A stretch of 64,000 bases of DNA from Serratia oryzae. Its GTDB lineage: Bacteria > Pseudomonadota > Gammaproteobacteria > Enterobacterales > Enterobacteriaceae. The position numbers were made by a program, and so were the translations under genes. Below are positions 29,339-38,776 of the stretch, in pieces (positions within the stretch are counted from its first letter, which is position 1; each line of letters starts with the position of its first letter). The stretch is taken from contig NZ_MOXD01000004.1 of assembly GCF_001976145.1 (NCBI RefSeq), positions 398,177 through 462,176 on the forward strand, in the 5' to 3' direction. The notes under the pieces were generated by a model. It did no database searches. It was given only the letters and a program-made list of their open reading frames with translations, and was not told the origin of the DNA.

Positions 29339-30787
29339 ATGGCTCATAGACAAGAACAGCAACTGACCATTTTCAAAGATCGTGGATATAGCGATGACCT
29401 TTTGCCAAAAGGGAAAAAACAACGTAATTGGCGAGCTTTTAACTATTTTGCCTTGTGGATGGGCGCAATCCATAATGTACCCAACTATATTGCGGTAGGC
29501 GGCTTTTTGATGCTAGGGTTATCAACAGTGTCAGTGATGATGGCCATTTCTTTTAGCGCATTTTTTATTGCGTTTGTCATGATTATGAATGGCGCTGCTG
29601 GCTCTAAGTATGGTATCCCTGGCGTTATGTTGTTACGTGCCTGTTATGGGGTGCGTGGCGCATTAGTACCGGGTGTATTGCGTGGCTGTATTGCTGCTAT
29701 TATGTGGTTTGGTTTGCAGAACTATGCTGCGTCTTTAGCATTACTTATCCTGATTGGTAAAGTCTGGCCCGGATTTTTGCATATAGGGAATGGTACTGTT
29801 TGGCTGGGTATATCTATTCCAGGTTTGATCAGTTTTCTTATTTTTTGGCTATTCAATACGTTGATTGGTTTTGGCGGGGGGGAGACATTAAAAAAATTCA
29901 CCACCATACTCAACCCCTGTGTTTACATTGTTTTTGGCAGCATGGCCGTTTGGGCGGCCTCGCTGGCTGGTATTGATAATATTATTCATTATGTCCCTCA
30001 GCATGTTGAGCAAAGTGGTAGTAGTCTATTTCTTTTCTTTGTGATCATCAATGCTATCCTCGGGGTATGGGCTGCACCGGCAATAACAGCTGCCGATTTT
30101 ACTCAAAATGCGGTCAGTTTCAAACAGCAGGCAATGGGTCAGGCTGCGAGCTATTTTGTTGGGTACACATTGTTTGCTATTTTAAGCGTAATAATATTGG
30201 TAGGGGCTACTATTCATTACGGCGTCAACACTTGGAATGTAATGGATATTATTCAAAAGTGGGATAGCACTTTTGCTACGCTTTTTGCTGGGCTAATCAT
30301 ATTGATGACAACAATCTCCATCAATGCAGCATGTAATCTTATTCCTGCTGGCTATCAAATAGCAGCATTAGCCCCTCAGTATCTCAATTATAAAAGTGGT
30401 ATTGTGATAGCCAGCATTGTCAGTGTTATAACTTGCCCTTGGAAATTAATGGAGAACCAGGATAGTATCTATTTCTTTCTTGATCTTATTGGGGGTATGT
30501 TAGGGCCAGTGGTGGGTGTCATGCTTGCGCATTATTTTATTGTGATGCGAGGTAAAATTGACTTGAACACGCTTTATTCTAAGCGTGGTGAGTTCGGCGA
30601 ATACAAAAATGGCATTAATGCTAAAGCGTTTTATGCAACACTCATTGCGATTGTTATCTCTCTGGGTAGCAAGTTTATCCCTTACTTTGAAACCTTATCC
30701 CGGTTATCTTGGTTTGTTGGGGTTATTTCTTCTTTTATGGTTTATTTACTCATGCAAAGCAGAAAGAAAGATTTGATCTCCGAGTAA
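29339..30787 (+). CDS. NCS1-family permease (cytosine/allantoin/hydantoin type)
   Basis: The 482-residue protein has about 12 membrane segments and the NCS1 pattern: NWRAFNYFALWMGAIHNVPNY at the N-terminus, GSKYGIPGVMLLRACYGVRG in segment 3, WFGLQNYAASLALLILIGK, and AAPAITAADFTQNA in the core. NCS1 carriers import nucleobases, allantoin, hydantoins or pyridoxine with H+ or Na+. Placed 114 bases behind the fdrA cluster in the same direction, it likely imports the ureide or related compound metabolised there. The true substrate cannot be read from the sequence. Confidence 0.85.
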   Translation: MAHRQEQQLTIFKDRGYSDDLLPKGKKQRNWRAFNYFALWMGAIHNVPNYIAVGGFLMLGLSTVSVMMAISFSAFFIAFVMIMNGAAGSKYGIPGVMLLRACYGVRGALVPGVLRGCIAAIMWFGLQNYAASLALLILIGKVWPGFLHIGNGTVWLGISIPGLISFLIFWLFNTLIGFGGGETLKKFTTILNPCVYIVFGSMAVWAASLAGIDNIIHYVPQHVEQSGSSLFLFFVIINAILGVWAAPAITAADFTQNAVSFKQQAMGQAASYFVGYTLFAILSVIILVGATIHYGVNTWNVMDIIQKWDSTFATLFAGLIILMTTISINAACNLIPAGYQIAALAPQYLNYKSGIVIASIVSVITCPWKLMENQDSIYFFLDLIGGMLGPVVGVMLAHYFIVMRGKIDLNTLYSKRGEFGEYKNGINAKAFYATLIAIVISLGSKFIPYFETLSRLSWFVGVISSFMVYLLMQSRKKDLISE

Positions 30788-30875
30788 GATGTTTAATTGC
30801 TGATGGGTTTTGTGCCTCAATCAGTAAAAAACAGGTGCTTCATTTTCTCATCCTGGTTGGCCGCAGGAGCGCTTG

Positions 30876-33458
30876 CTATAACTGCTCTTGCAGGCTATCA
30901 CCAAAACGCAAACTGCGCCAAAGCTGAAGTATATTTCCCTGATGACGATGTTTCAGTATCACCGGCTTCGGGTTGCTTATCTGGGTATTGACGCCGTGGG
31001 TCTCAGTCTGCATCTGCAGCATGCCAAAATTATCGAGGTTAATGTTTATTCGTGATTGACTGATTTCCAGATAACTAAACCATTTGAACGCCGCTCCTGC
31101 CACAACGTCCCGCTTGGCGATCTCCTTAAGCATTTCTGGCGCTATCCGCAACGTCAGTGGCCCGCTACTTTCTAGCCACCCATCCTTAATCAACCATTGT
31201 GCATCGTAAAGGTATAATGGCAACTCACCGTTGATCCTGCCAGATAAAGCCAACTGCTTGAATTTTAGCACATAGAGCAGTTCACTCAGATCGATTTGCC
31301 TCAACGTAAGCACAGTCGGTTGGCGAGCAGGCAGAGTTAATCCAGACAGGCCTAGATAACCCCGTAGCAATTCGACGCTAATGTTGCTCAGCTTCAGCGG
31401 CTGCACATCGCTGTAGGGATAGAACCCCTGCAGATTCGCGCTGATATTTTGCATATCGAACATATTGCGTAGCGACTTGATGCGCACTATTACCGGCTGT
31501 TGTACCCCCAACTGCCAGGTTTGCCCCTTAAGCCGGTAGGAAAGTAAAACGTCCAATCCATTGAGCTTACCTTCACTGAGCCACATGTCGCCACTATGAA
31601 CAACCCAGTGCCCTCCGGCCTTTAACCCTTGTTTGCGTGTAACGGAGAAGGCGCTTTGAGCATAGAATTCACCATCACGCAGCTTGATTTTCAAATCAGG
31701 AGGGAGAAACGGCTGGAGTACGGTCAACGGCTGCTTTGGCCACCAACCTGACCCACGCAGGCGTTCGCCGTCCCAACGGCCATTTAAGCTGATGGGGCCA
31801 ATGTTTGCGGCATGAAACTTACCGTTCAGCCTGAAATTGTTAATACTTGGTCCCTGTAAGTTCACGTGAAGCTGTGATTGAGGCAGGTAGCTTCCATTGC
31901 TAAAGTGTGTTTTTTCCGCGTTGAGTCGCAGAGAACCACTGAAATGGCTCCTTTCTACCGAGCGACGCCATAATAAGGGGCTGCTAAGTCTCATTTTTGG
32001 TGACTCTACGGTGACCGGGCCATAATTCAGCCTGTCAAAATTGGCGGTAAACTGCTCCATCGCGATCGTCTCGTCGTGCCAGTAGCCTTTACCTCTGACA
32101 TCCCAACGTGCCTGCAGTGGTGATAATCTGCCATTTCCCCAATAGTGCCATTGCCAGTATCCTTGGTCTGGCCAGAAGTCTTGTGCTTGACCATCAAGGT
32201 GAAGCTGAAATTGCCCCCAATAACTGTCGTTTGCACGCAAAATGGCTTGGAGACGACCATTGACTCCGGCCATGCTGATGCGGACCCCAGCCAGTGGCCA
32301 GCGCACTTCTCTCAGTCTTAGCTGTGGTATGACATTGCCGTAGGCGTGAAGTATCGCTCCGGGCTTCAACGTCACGGAAGGATTACCGAATGGTTCATGA
32401 AGCCGACCTGGCAAAATGCCGGTAAAAGAAATGTCTGCCAAATTGGCGCGGCCATTCAGTTGGAAATCAATCGGATTGTTATTCTGAGCAATCCTGCCGG
32501 GGCCAAGTATCAGAACCGCATTCGCCTTACCGTTCTTGCCTGCTGTGATCACGTTGATGCGGGCACTCAATTCGGCTTCATCCCAATTACTGTTCCAGTT
32601 CCTCAATGTTAGGTTGACTCCCCCATTTAACGGTTGCCGGGCATAGGGCCAACGCCATTTTCCCTCCTTGATGTGGAATTGCTTGGCGCTAATGTGCCAG
32701 GGAAGATGAGCCAGGGGCTGCTCTCCTCCTTTTTCTTCTATATCGAGCCTCCCTTGCAGCTTTTTCCAGCTAAGGCTAAAAACGAGCGGCTGAGGGGCAT
32801 ATGTCGTCTTGAATTCTCCCTTTAGGATACCTTCAGGCGGTAGGCTACTGAGTATCGGCGGCAGGTTAAGGGTACTGCTAAGCCGCAATGGTTTCGGTAA
32901 ATTGGGGATCTGCAGCGAAAAATTTTGCAAATCGAGGCGCTGTTTACGGTCCAAAACCGCATCGAAAGAGAGAGCTGATCCTGCATAGTGCAGTGAAAGA
33001 CCGCCGTTTTTTGCAACTAAATCCGCGCTACCCGCATATTTCTGCCAGGGTGTGACAACAAACTGTGCAACAGAAACCTGAAGATTGGGCAAGTATCGCT
33101 GCAAGTCTGCCAAGGGCAGTGCTAGTACATTTCCATTCTGCGAAGCAGAGAGACGGGAGAGGCAAAGGCTGTTCAGTTCGAAACGTTGTAGCTGCAGCGC
33201 CCAACGTTGCTGGCTATAGCTTATATAAGGACTTGCAACATTTAACAGCCTACATCCTTGCACGGAAAGCTGCACATTGGGTAAAGCGAATAGTTTGCCA
33301 TGCAGGCCAGTTGAGCCACTGAGGCTTATGGCCGTTCCTGCAGGAAGTCCGTAATTAACCAGCAATGGTAACCAATGCGGCAGCGACTGCCAAATTAGCA
33401 GCAGCAGGAGGAGCAGCAAAAGCAAGGTACCGCAGCAAAACTTTAATAGCTTGGCCAT
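30876..33458 (-). CDS. ydbH: YdbH family AsmA-like protein
   Basis: The 860-residue protein starts with one membrane anchor (FCCGTLLLLLLLLLLIWQ) followed by a long periplasmic beta-rich part ending near residue 800 with conserved blocks (AGAAFKWFSYLEISQSRINI; LQMQTETHGVN). Length fits YdbH (about 880), one of the AsmA-like bridges that move phospholipid to the outer membrane together with TamB and YhdP. In E. coli ydbH is followed by ynbE (lipoprotein) and ydbL. Neither follows here, because the NCS1 gene ends right behind it in the opposite orientation. It is thus a stand-alone copy, perhaps extra to a complete operon elsewhere. Confidence 0.85.
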   Translation of the reverse strand: MAKLLKFCCGTLLLLLLLLLLIWQSLPHWLPLLVNYGLPAGTAISLSGSTGLHGKLFALPNVQLSVQGCRLLNVASPYISYSQQRWALQLQRFELNSLCLSRLSASQNGNVLALPLADLQRYLPNLQVSVAQFVVTPWQKYAGSADLVAKNGGLSLHYAGSALSFDAVLDRKQRLDLQNFSLQIPNLPKPLRLSSTLNLPPILSSLPPEGILKGEFKTTYAPQPLVFSLSWKKLQGRLDIEEKGGEQPLAHLPWHISAKQFHIKEGKWRWPYARQPLNGGVNLTLRNWNSNWDEAELSARINVITAGKNGKANAVLILGPGRIAQNNNPIDFQLNGRANLADISFTGILPGRLHEPFGNPSVTLKPGAILHAYGNVIPQLRLREVRWPLAGVRISMAGVNGRLQAILRANDSYWGQFQLHLDGQAQDFWPDQGYWQWHYWGNGRLSPLQARWDVRGKGYWHDETIAMEQFTANFDRLNYGPVTVESPKMRLSSPLLWRRSVERSHFSGSLRLNAEKTHFSNGSYLPQSQLHVNLQGPSINNFRLNGKFHAANIGPISLNGRWDGERLRGSGWWPKQPLTVLQPFLPPDLKIKLRDGEFYAQSAFSVTRKQGLKAGGHWVVHSGDMWLSEGKLNGLDVLLSYRLKGQTWQLGVQQPVIVRIKSLRNMFDMQNISANLQGFYPYSDVQPLKLSNISVELLRGYLGLSGLTLPARQPTVLTLRQIDLSELLYVLKFKQLALSGRINGELPLYLYDAQWLIKDGWLESSGPLTLRIAPEMLKEIAKRDVVAGAAFKWFSYLEISQSRININLDNFGMLQMQTETHGVNTQISNPKPVILKHRHQGNILQLWRSLRFGDSLQEQL

Positions 33459-33492
33459 TTAACACCTTGTTTTTCATCATTCATGGTAATTA

Positions 33493-33544
33493 GGCTGTGT
33501 CCTTAACTGCCTGGTGCGCTCGCATGCAGCTAAGGGACACAACC
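33493..33544. mobile_element. 52-bp miniature IS5/IS427-type element remnant
   Basis: GGCTGTGTCCTTAACT at the left and the complement GGTTGTGTCCCTTAGCT at the right are the same terminal repeats as those of the IS remnant at 46518-46886. Only about 20 bases lie between them. Flank on the left is TA, on the right TG, so a target duplication is not intact. Confidence 0.6.
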
Positions 33545-33579
33545 TGGTGCTCTCATCAATACGGTAGACCTACTTTCCC

Positions 33580-33614
33580 CTGTAAGCAGTGAGTATGTTG
33601 CTCACTGCTTACAG
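33580..33614. promoter_or_regulatory. Perfect 14-bp inverted repeat upstream of hdeA
   Basis: CTGTAAGCAGTGAG, loop TATGTTG, CTCACTGCTTACAG. No U-run follows on either strand. It lies 122 bases ahead of ydbH and about 300 bases ahead of the hdeA promoter. Could be an operator, an mRNA structure of an unseen transcript or another palindromic element. Confidence 0.6.
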
Positions 33615-33914
33615 CGAGTATATATGCTAGCTTCTTTGAGGTGCAGATTAGTGGCAAACGAATGATAGATGAGATTATTAACAACTTTTTTTCTGCCATA
33701 TAATAGGTTGATCTGCACAATCTTAAGAATCATCCTATGTTCTGACTATTTGTTTACCACTGACGATATTAACAATTGTAATTGAGCAGTTTTTTGTTTT
33801 TTATTTTAATCTATAAATCAATGTCTTATTTAACTGATATTGAGCTGTGTTTTTTGATTTTTTTTAAAAAAACCATATTTAACATGATGATGCCATGGTT
33901 TTTATGGGGGGGAT

Positions 33915-33944
33915 TTGTCACTTTGCAGAAAGTTTATCTACACT
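33915..33944 (+). promoter_or_regulatory. Likely promoter of hdeAB
   Basis: TTGTCA (33915-33920) and TACACT (33939-33944) with 18-base spacing. The -10 with its preceding base reads CTACACT, close to the sigma-S type CTAYACT, in keeping with stationary-phase control of hdeAB in E. coli. The leader to hdeA would be about 120 bases. Confidence 0.5.
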
Positions 33945-34071
33945 GATAGTGCTTTGAGATGAAGGTGGACTTGTATATTCATCTGCATCTCTGGGTTCTT
34001 GATACATAGTTTAGCCAGCTTAACTTTTCGTTTAATAATACGGTTTATTAGACTTTAAAGAGGTCTTTCAT

Positions 34072-34389
34072 ATGAAAAAACAGTTAGTAGCAATTGGTGT
34101 GGCTTGCTTGTTGACACTTTCAGCCAGCAGTTTGGCGGCTGGAAATTCAAAGCCTGTTGCAATGTGGACATGTGAGGATTTTCTGGCGTTAGATGAAAGT
34201 TACCGACCAACGGCGATTGGTTTTGCAGAAGCACTGAATAAGAAAGGAAAAGTGGAGGATTCAGTGCTCGATGTTGATGGCATCGAAAAGGTAACGCCAA
34301 TGTTAATTGACGTCTGTAAAAAGGATCCGCAGTCAAAATTTTTAACAGAGTTAGAGACCGCCTGGAAAGATATCAAAAAAGATATGTAA
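34072..34389 (+). CDS. hdeA: Periplasmic acid-stress chaperone HdeA
   Basis: The 105-residue protein has a signal peptide (about 22 residues, ending SSLAA). The mature part matches E. coli HdeA: KPVAMWTCEDFLALDESYRPTAIGFAEALN, then VLDVDGI and IDVCKKDPQ, ending WKDIKKDM. The two Cys (WTCED, DVCKK) form the family's disulfide. HdeA unfolds at pH below 3 and prevents aggregation of periplasmic proteins. Ribosome site GAGG. hdeB follows by 72 bases, and urease behind that, making a combined acid defence block. Confidence 0.96.
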   Translation: MKKQLVAIGVACLLTLSASSLAAGNSKPVAMWTCEDFLALDESYRPTAIGFAEALNKKGKVEDSVLDVDGIEKVTPMLIDVCKKDPQSKFLTELETAWKDIKKDM

Positions 34390-34405
34390 CGTTTACATTT
34401 TGATA

Positions 34406-34445
34406 AATCTGGGGGATGCGCAAATGGAGCACTGTTCCCCAGATT
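34406..34445 (+). promoter_or_regulatory. Stem-loop between hdeA and hdeB
   Basis: AATCTGGGG (34406-34414) pairs with CCCCAGATT (34437-34445). A 9-bp perfect stem with a 22-base loop just behind hdeA, without a U-run; likely an mRNA processing or stability signal. Confidence 0.45.
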
Positions 34446-34461
34446 AAGATCGAGGTATCTC

Positions 34462-34785
34462 ATGTTTATTAAGTCACTTAAGAAGATCGCATTCAATGGG
34501 CTGTTATTTTCGGTAGCGATATTTAGCCTAGCCGTGAAGGCCGAAACAATAACCACACCAAGTGATATGACCTGCAAGGAGTTTTTAGACCTAAACCCTA
34601 AATCGATGACACCGGTGGTTTACTGGGTAATGAACGATGATACCCGCTACAAAGGCGGAGATTATGTTGACCTTCATGAGACAGGATCGGTGGTGACTCC
34701 CAAGGTGGTGGAGGCCTGTCATCAAACACCTGATAGAAAATTTTCCGACATGAAAGACGATATTTTAGCTTTTGCTAAAAAGTAG
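34462..34785 (+). CDS. hdeB: Periplasmic acid-stress chaperone HdeB
   Basis: The 107-residue protein has a signal peptide ending AVKA. The mature part has [39 protein letters not shown] and [11 protein letters not shown], matching E. coli HdeB rather than HdeA; the paired Cys are conserved. HdeB protects periplasmic proteins at mildly acid pH (about 4-5). It stands 124 bases ahead of ureA in the same direction, so co-transcription with urease is possible. Confidence 0.94.
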   Translation: MFIKSLKKIAFNGLLFSVAIFSLAVKAETITTPSDMTCKEFLDLNPKSMTPVVYWVMNDDTRYKGGDYVDLHETGSVVTPKVVEACHQTPDRKFSDMKDDILAFAKK

Positions 34786-34827
34786 CTGTCAGTGTCTTGA
34801 GGATCAGCGCCAGAGTGTTCCCTATTG

Positions 34828-34847
34828 GCACCACCATCCGGTGGTGT
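34828..34847 (+). promoter_or_regulatory. Hairpin in the hdeB-ureA gap
   Basis: GCACCACC, loop ATCC, GGTGGTGT with 8-base arms (one G-T end pair). It lies about 65 bases ahead of ureA. No U-run follows; possibly an attenuator or mRNA stability element of the urease transcript. Confidence 0.35.
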
Positions 34848-34909
34848 CCATCTTCCCGCAGAGAGCCTTGAGCCTGAAGGATTCAATGTTGTATGCAGAC
34901 GGAGGAGTT

Positions 34910-35212
34910 ATGCGATTAACCCCGAGAGAAATAGAGAAGTTGATGGTTTATACCTTGGCGGACCTTGCGACGAAAAGAAAGAATAAAGGTCTGAAACTTA
35001 ATCATCCTGAAGCCGTTTCCATTATTACCGTCACTGCAATGGAAGGTGCTCGAGAGGGGAAAACCCTTGAAGAAGTAATGAAAGAAGCCCGTTCAGTATT
35101 AACCAAAGATGATGTCATGGATGGAGTTGCCGATCTAATACCGCATGTACAGGTTGAAGCTATTTTTACCGACGGCAGCCGGTTAGTGACAGTCCATGAT
35201 CCTATTCAATGA
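34910..35212 (+). CDS. ureA: Urease gamma subunit
   Basis: ATG 34910 with GGAGGAG in front gives 100 residues, the normal gamma-subunit length; the reading frame stays open upstream but without a better start. [20 protein letters not shown] and [32 protein letters not shown] are the family signatures. UreA, UreB and UreC form the (alpha-beta-gamma)3 nickel enzyme that splits urea into ammonia and carbamate in the cytoplasm. First gene of ureABCEFGD; no ureR-type regulator is adjacent. Confidence 0.97.
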   Translation: MRLTPREIEKLMVYTLADLATKRKNKGLKLNHPEAVSIITVTAMEGAREGKTLEEVMKEARSVLTKDDVMDGVADLIPHVQVEAIFTDGSRLVTVHDPIQ

Positions 35213-35248
35213 GTGATTAAAATTTGTTTCGGCGCCGAGGATATCACT

Positions 35249-35677
35249 ATGAAGAAGTTGAAGAAAACCGACAATGCTCAAACTGCTATTGGAGGTTACA
35301 TTCTTGCGGATACGCCCATCACTTTCAATACCGACAAACCCGTCACCAAAATCAAAGTCAAGAATACTGGCGATCGGCCAATCCAGGTTGGATCGCATTT
35401 CCATTTTTTCGAAGTCAACAAGCTGTTGGAATTTGAACGAAGCCAAGCCTTTGGTAAGCGTTTGAATATTACGTCTACTACGGCTATCCGTTTTGAACCG
35501 GGCGATGAAACTTCAGTTGAATTAATTCCTTTCGGCGGTAAGCAGACCATCTATGGTTTTAACAACCTGGTTGATGGCTGGGTGGGAAGTGCAGGGAGAG
35601 GGCAGAGTACCGGTAAGGTACCAGATGAAATTTTACAGAGTGCTATCACACGCGGTTTTAAATCCTCTGATAAATGA
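35249..35677 (+). CDS. ureB: Urease beta subunit
   Basis: ATG 35249 follows CGAGG by 8 bases and is preferred over a GTG at 35213 that abuts the ureA stop without a ribosome site. The 142 residues show [32 protein letters not shown] and [19 protein letters not shown], typical of beta subunits. The N-terminal part is longer than in Klebsiella (about 100 residues), as in Yersinia UreB, and the C-terminus is extended (GFKSSDK). Part of the enzyme with UreA and UreC. Confidence 0.95.
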   Translation: MKKLKKTDNAQTAIGGYILADTPITFNTDKPVTKIKVKNTGDRPIQVGSHFHFFEVNKLLEFERSQAFGKRLNITSTTAIRFEPGDETSVELIPFGGKQTIYGFNNLVDGWVGSAGRGQSTGKVPDEILQSAITRGFKSSDK

Positions 35678-35698
35678 TTCAGCGTTTTGGAGAAGAAA

Positions 35699-37417
35699 AT
35701 GCCTACAATATCCAGAAAAGAGTATGCCAGCCTGTTTGGGCCAACCGTCGGTGACAAGATCCGTCTGGGAGATACTGACCTATACATCGAAATAGAAAAA
35801 GATCTCAGAGGATATGGTGAAGAGTCGGTTTACGGTGGTGGCAAATCGCTACGCGACGGTATGGGGGCCAATAATACGCTAACACGTGATAACGGTGTGC
35901 TTGATCTGGTGATCACCAACGTCACTATTTTAGATGCCAAATTGGGTGTGATTAAGGCCGATGTGGGCATCAAGAATGGCCTCATCGTAGGCATTGGTAA
36001 GAGCGGTAATCCAGACACAATGGACGGTGTAACCTCGAATATGATTGTTGGCCTGAGTACTGATGCGATTTCAGGCGAACATCTGATCCTCACCGCTGCG
36101 GGTATTGATAGCCATATTCACCTTATTTCCCCCCAACAGGCGTATGCCGCACTGTCTAACGGCGTCGCTACCTTTTTTGGCGGGGGCATTGGGCCAACAG
36201 ATGGCACCAATGGCACCACGGTCACACCCGGTCCGTGGAACATTCGGGCCATGTTACGCGCTTTTGAAGGGGTTCCGGTTAATATCGGCCTACTGGGCAA
36301 AGGCAACTCTTTCAGTAGGGAGCCGCTGGCAGAACAGATTATCGCCGGTGTTTGTGGGCTGAAAGTACACGAAGACTGGGGGGCTACGCCCAATGCCCTA
36401 CGTCACGCATTGCGTATCGCCGACGAAATGGATATTCAGGTTTCGGTTCATACCGATAGCCTTAATGAAGCCGGTTATGTTGAAAATACCATTGAAGCAT
36501 TCGAAGGTAGAACTATCCACACCTTCCATACCGAAGGGGCGGGCGGCGGCCATGCGCCAGATATTATCAAGGTTGCAAGCCAGATTAACGTCTTGCCAAG
36601 TTCAACCAATCCGACACTGCCTTTTGGTATTAACAGCCAGGCAGAGCTCTTCGATATGATCATGGTATGCCACAATCTTAACCCCAACGTGGCAGCCGAC
36701 GTCTCTTTTGCTGAAAGCCGTGTTCGCCCGGAAACTATCGCGGCGGAAAACGTGCTGCACGATATGGGCGTGATCTCAATGTTCTCCAGTGACTCGCAGG
36801 CGATGGGGCGAGTAGGGGAAAATTGGTTACGTCTGGTACAGACCGCACATGCCATGAAGGTCGCTCGTGGCAAATTGCCTGAAGATAGCGACGGCAATGA
36901 TAACTTCCGGGTACTGCGCTATGTGGCCAAATTGACCATTAATCCGGCCATTGCCCAGGGGGTGAGCCACGTGATCGGTTCAGTTGAAGTGGGCAAAATG
37001 GCAGATTTGGTGTTGTGGGACCCTCGCTTCTTCGGTGCCAAACCCAAGATGATCATCAAAGGCGGCATGATTAACTGGGCCTTGATGGGCGATCCTAACG
37101 CCTCATTACCAACCCCTGAACCGGTATTCTACCGCCCAATGTATGGTGCGATGGGGAAAACCCTACAGGACACCTGCGTGACCTTTGTGTCACAAGCTGC
37201 GTTGGATGACGGTGTGAAAGAAAAAGCTCAGTTGGAACGACAGGTCATCGCCATCAAGAACTGCCGTTCTATCACCAAACACGATCTGGTACGTAATTCT
37301 GAAACACCGAATATTGAAGTCGATCCAGAAACCTTTGCCGTGAAAGTCGATGGCAAGCACGCTACCTGTGAGCCTATCAAGAGTGCAGTTATGAACCAGA
37401 AGTTCTTCTTTGGTTGA
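35699..37417 (+). CDS. ureC: Urease alpha subunit (catalytic)
   Basis: ATG 35699 (ribosome site GGAGAAG) gives 572 residues. The nickel site is complete: His139 and His141 (DSHIHL), carbamylated Lys222 (LKVHEDWGA), His251 (HTDSLNE), His277 ([15 protein letters not shown]), Asp365 (SSDSQAMG). The mobile flap carries Cys324-His325 (MVCHNLNP). Numbering is offset by 5 from Klebsiella, where these are 134, 136, 217, 246, 272, 360, 319 and 320. Sequence agrees closely with Yersinia UreC. Start codon follows ureB by 21 bases. Confidence 0.98.
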   Translation: MPTISRKEYASLFGPTVGDKIRLGDTDLYIEIEKDLRGYGEESVYGGGKSLRDGMGANNTLTRDNGVLDLVITNVTILDAKLGVIKADVGIKNGLIVGIGKSGNPDTMDGVTSNMIVGLSTDAISGEHLILTAAGIDSHIHLISPQQAYAALSNGVATFFGGGIGPTDGTNGTTVTPGPWNIRAMLRAFEGVPVNIGLLGKGNSFSREPLAEQIIAGVCGLKVHEDWGATPNALRHALRIADEMDIQVSVHTDSLNEAGYVENTIEAFEGRTIHTFHTEGAGGGHAPDIIKVASQINVLPSSTNPTLPFGINSQAELFDMIMVCHNLNPNVAADVSFAESRVRPETIAAENVLHDMGVISMFSSDSQAMGRVGENWLRLVQTAHAMKVARGKLPEDSDGNDNFRVLRYVAKLTINPAIAQGVSHVIGSVEVGKMADLVLWDPRFFGAKPKMIIKGGMINWALMGDPNASLPTPEPVFYRPMYGAMGKTLQDTCVTFVSQAALDDGVKEKAQLERQVIAIKNCRSITKHDLVRNSETPNIEVDPETFAVKVDGKHATCEPIKSAVMNQKFFFG

Positions 37418-37454
37418 TCTCGGCGTTTACAGCATCAATAGGAAGGTGACTGAC

Positions 37455-38075
37455 ATGATCCTGATTGAAAACATCATCGGAAATATCAAAACCGAACAGC
37501 ATTGGGCACGTAAGGCCGTTGGCTTTAAGCATGATGTCTTAGTGTTGGAACAGTGGGAGGCACAAAAGAGCCGTTGCCGTAAAAAGAGCGAACAGGGCGC
37601 GGATATTGGTCTCGCGCTGGATCGCCATGTGCGCCTTTCTGATGGTGATGTGCTGTTGTTTGATGAAGAACAGCAATATCTGTTAACCGTCACAATACAC
37701 CTTCGCGATGTGATGGTGATCCATTTGGATAAATTCGCGACGGCCGGCTTTGAACCTGCGATCAGGCATGTGTTTGAGCTTGGGCATGCGCTCGGTAATC
37801 AGCATTGGAAGGCGGTGATTAAAGGCAGCAAGGTATATGTGCCTTTGACTGTAGAAGTGAAAATGATGAACTCGGTGATGAAAACCCACGGTTATAACAC
37901 GGAGGATTATCAGTTTGTCGAGGGGAGTAGCGTCCTGCCGCTGCTCACACCTTCAGAATCGCGCTTGCTGTTTGGTGGCGCCGAAGATTCACATGTCCAC
38001 GTCCATGTCCACGATGACCACTCACATTCGCATCATGAACACCATCATGGAAAAAACCATGAGCATAAACACTGA
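37455..38075 (+). CDS. ureE: Urease nickel metallochaperone UreE
   Basis: ATG 37455 follows GGAAGG; the 206-residue product begins [10 protein letters not shown] as in Yersinia UreE. The middle has the Ni-binding region [14 protein letters not shown] and LLFGGAED; the tail is a His-rich run ([18 protein letters not shown]) that stores or hands over Ni2+. It delivers nickel to UreG/UreF/UreD for loading into UreC. The end overlaps the ureF start by 17 bases. Confidence 0.95.
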   Translation: MILIENIIGNIKTEQHWARKAVGFKHDVLVLEQWEAQKSRCRKKSEQGADIGLALDRHVRLSDGDVLLFDEEQQYLLTVTIHLRDVMVIHLDKFATAGFEPAIRHVFELGHALGNQHWKAVIKGSKVYVPLTVEVKMMNSVMKTHGYNTEDYQFVEGSSVLPLLTPSESRLLFGGAEDSHVHVHVHDDHSHSHHEHHHGKNHEHKH

Positions 38076-38760
38076 AGGTCTGGCTCGGCTAGCCAGAGTG
38101 CTGCAATTTGGTGATTCGATGTTACCCGTCGGAGCATTCTCGTTCTCCTGCGGGGTTGAGTCGGCAATTCAGGTTGGCTTGGTTAAGGACGTGGAGACAC
38201 TGCAAGCGTTTGTTAAAACTTCACAAAACCAGGCTGCGCACTGCGACGCTATTGGGCTGGCGCATGCCCACCGAGCCTTAAAGCAAGGCCGTCATGACGA
38301 TATTCTGGCGATCGATCGGGAAGTTATTAACCGCAAGCTCAACGAAGAGTCTCGTACGATGACCACTCGCATGGGCAAGAAACTGGCGGAAATGACGTCG
38401 CATGTCTTTGACGCCCCAGAGCTTGGCTGGTGGTTAGGGAAGATAAAGACGGGCGAAACGGCGGGTACGCTTCCCGTCACCCAGGCTTTGGTGATGGGGC
38501 TACAGGGTATCAGCGTAGAAGAAGCCATCGTGATGCATCAGTACGGTGTCGCCATGACCATTCTCAGCGCAGCGCAAAGGCTGATGAGGATCACACACCT
38601 CGACAGTCAGCGCATTCTGTTCGAAGTGAATAAAGACATACCGCATTTTTGCCAACGGGCGGTAAATGCCAGCATCGGTGAAATGGCCTCTTATACGCCA
38701 CTCATCGATATTTTGGCCGCTGTCCATGTTGATGCGCATGTGCGTTTATTTATGAATTAA
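38059..38760 (+). CDS. ureF: Urease accessory protein UreF
   Basis: Start set at ATG 38059 inside the end of ureE, as expected from family length (233 residues, [14 protein letters not shown]). An ATG 4 codons earlier is also possible. Conserved parts are [46 protein letters not shown] and [22 protein letters not shown]. UreF bridges UreD and the GTPase UreG in the apo-urease activation complex and is held to act as a GTPase checkpoint. Confidence 0.95.
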   Translation: MSINTEGLARLARVLQFGDSMLPVGAFSFSCGVESAIQVGLVKDVETLQAFVKTSQNQAAHCDAIGLAHAHRALKQGRHDDILAIDREVINRKLNEESRTMTTRMGKKLAEMTSHVFDAPELGWWLGKIKTGETAGTLPVTQALVMGLQGISVEEAIVMHQYGVAMTILSAAQRLMRITHLDSQRILFEVNKDIPHFCQRAVNASIGEMASYTPLIDILAAVHVDAHVRLFMN

Positions 38761-38776
38761 TTGACTGGGAACTCAA

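Noticed and set aside
35213..35248. GTG start of ureB directly behind ureA
   Set aside because: No ribosome site; ATG at 35249 has a good one and fits the family N-terminus.
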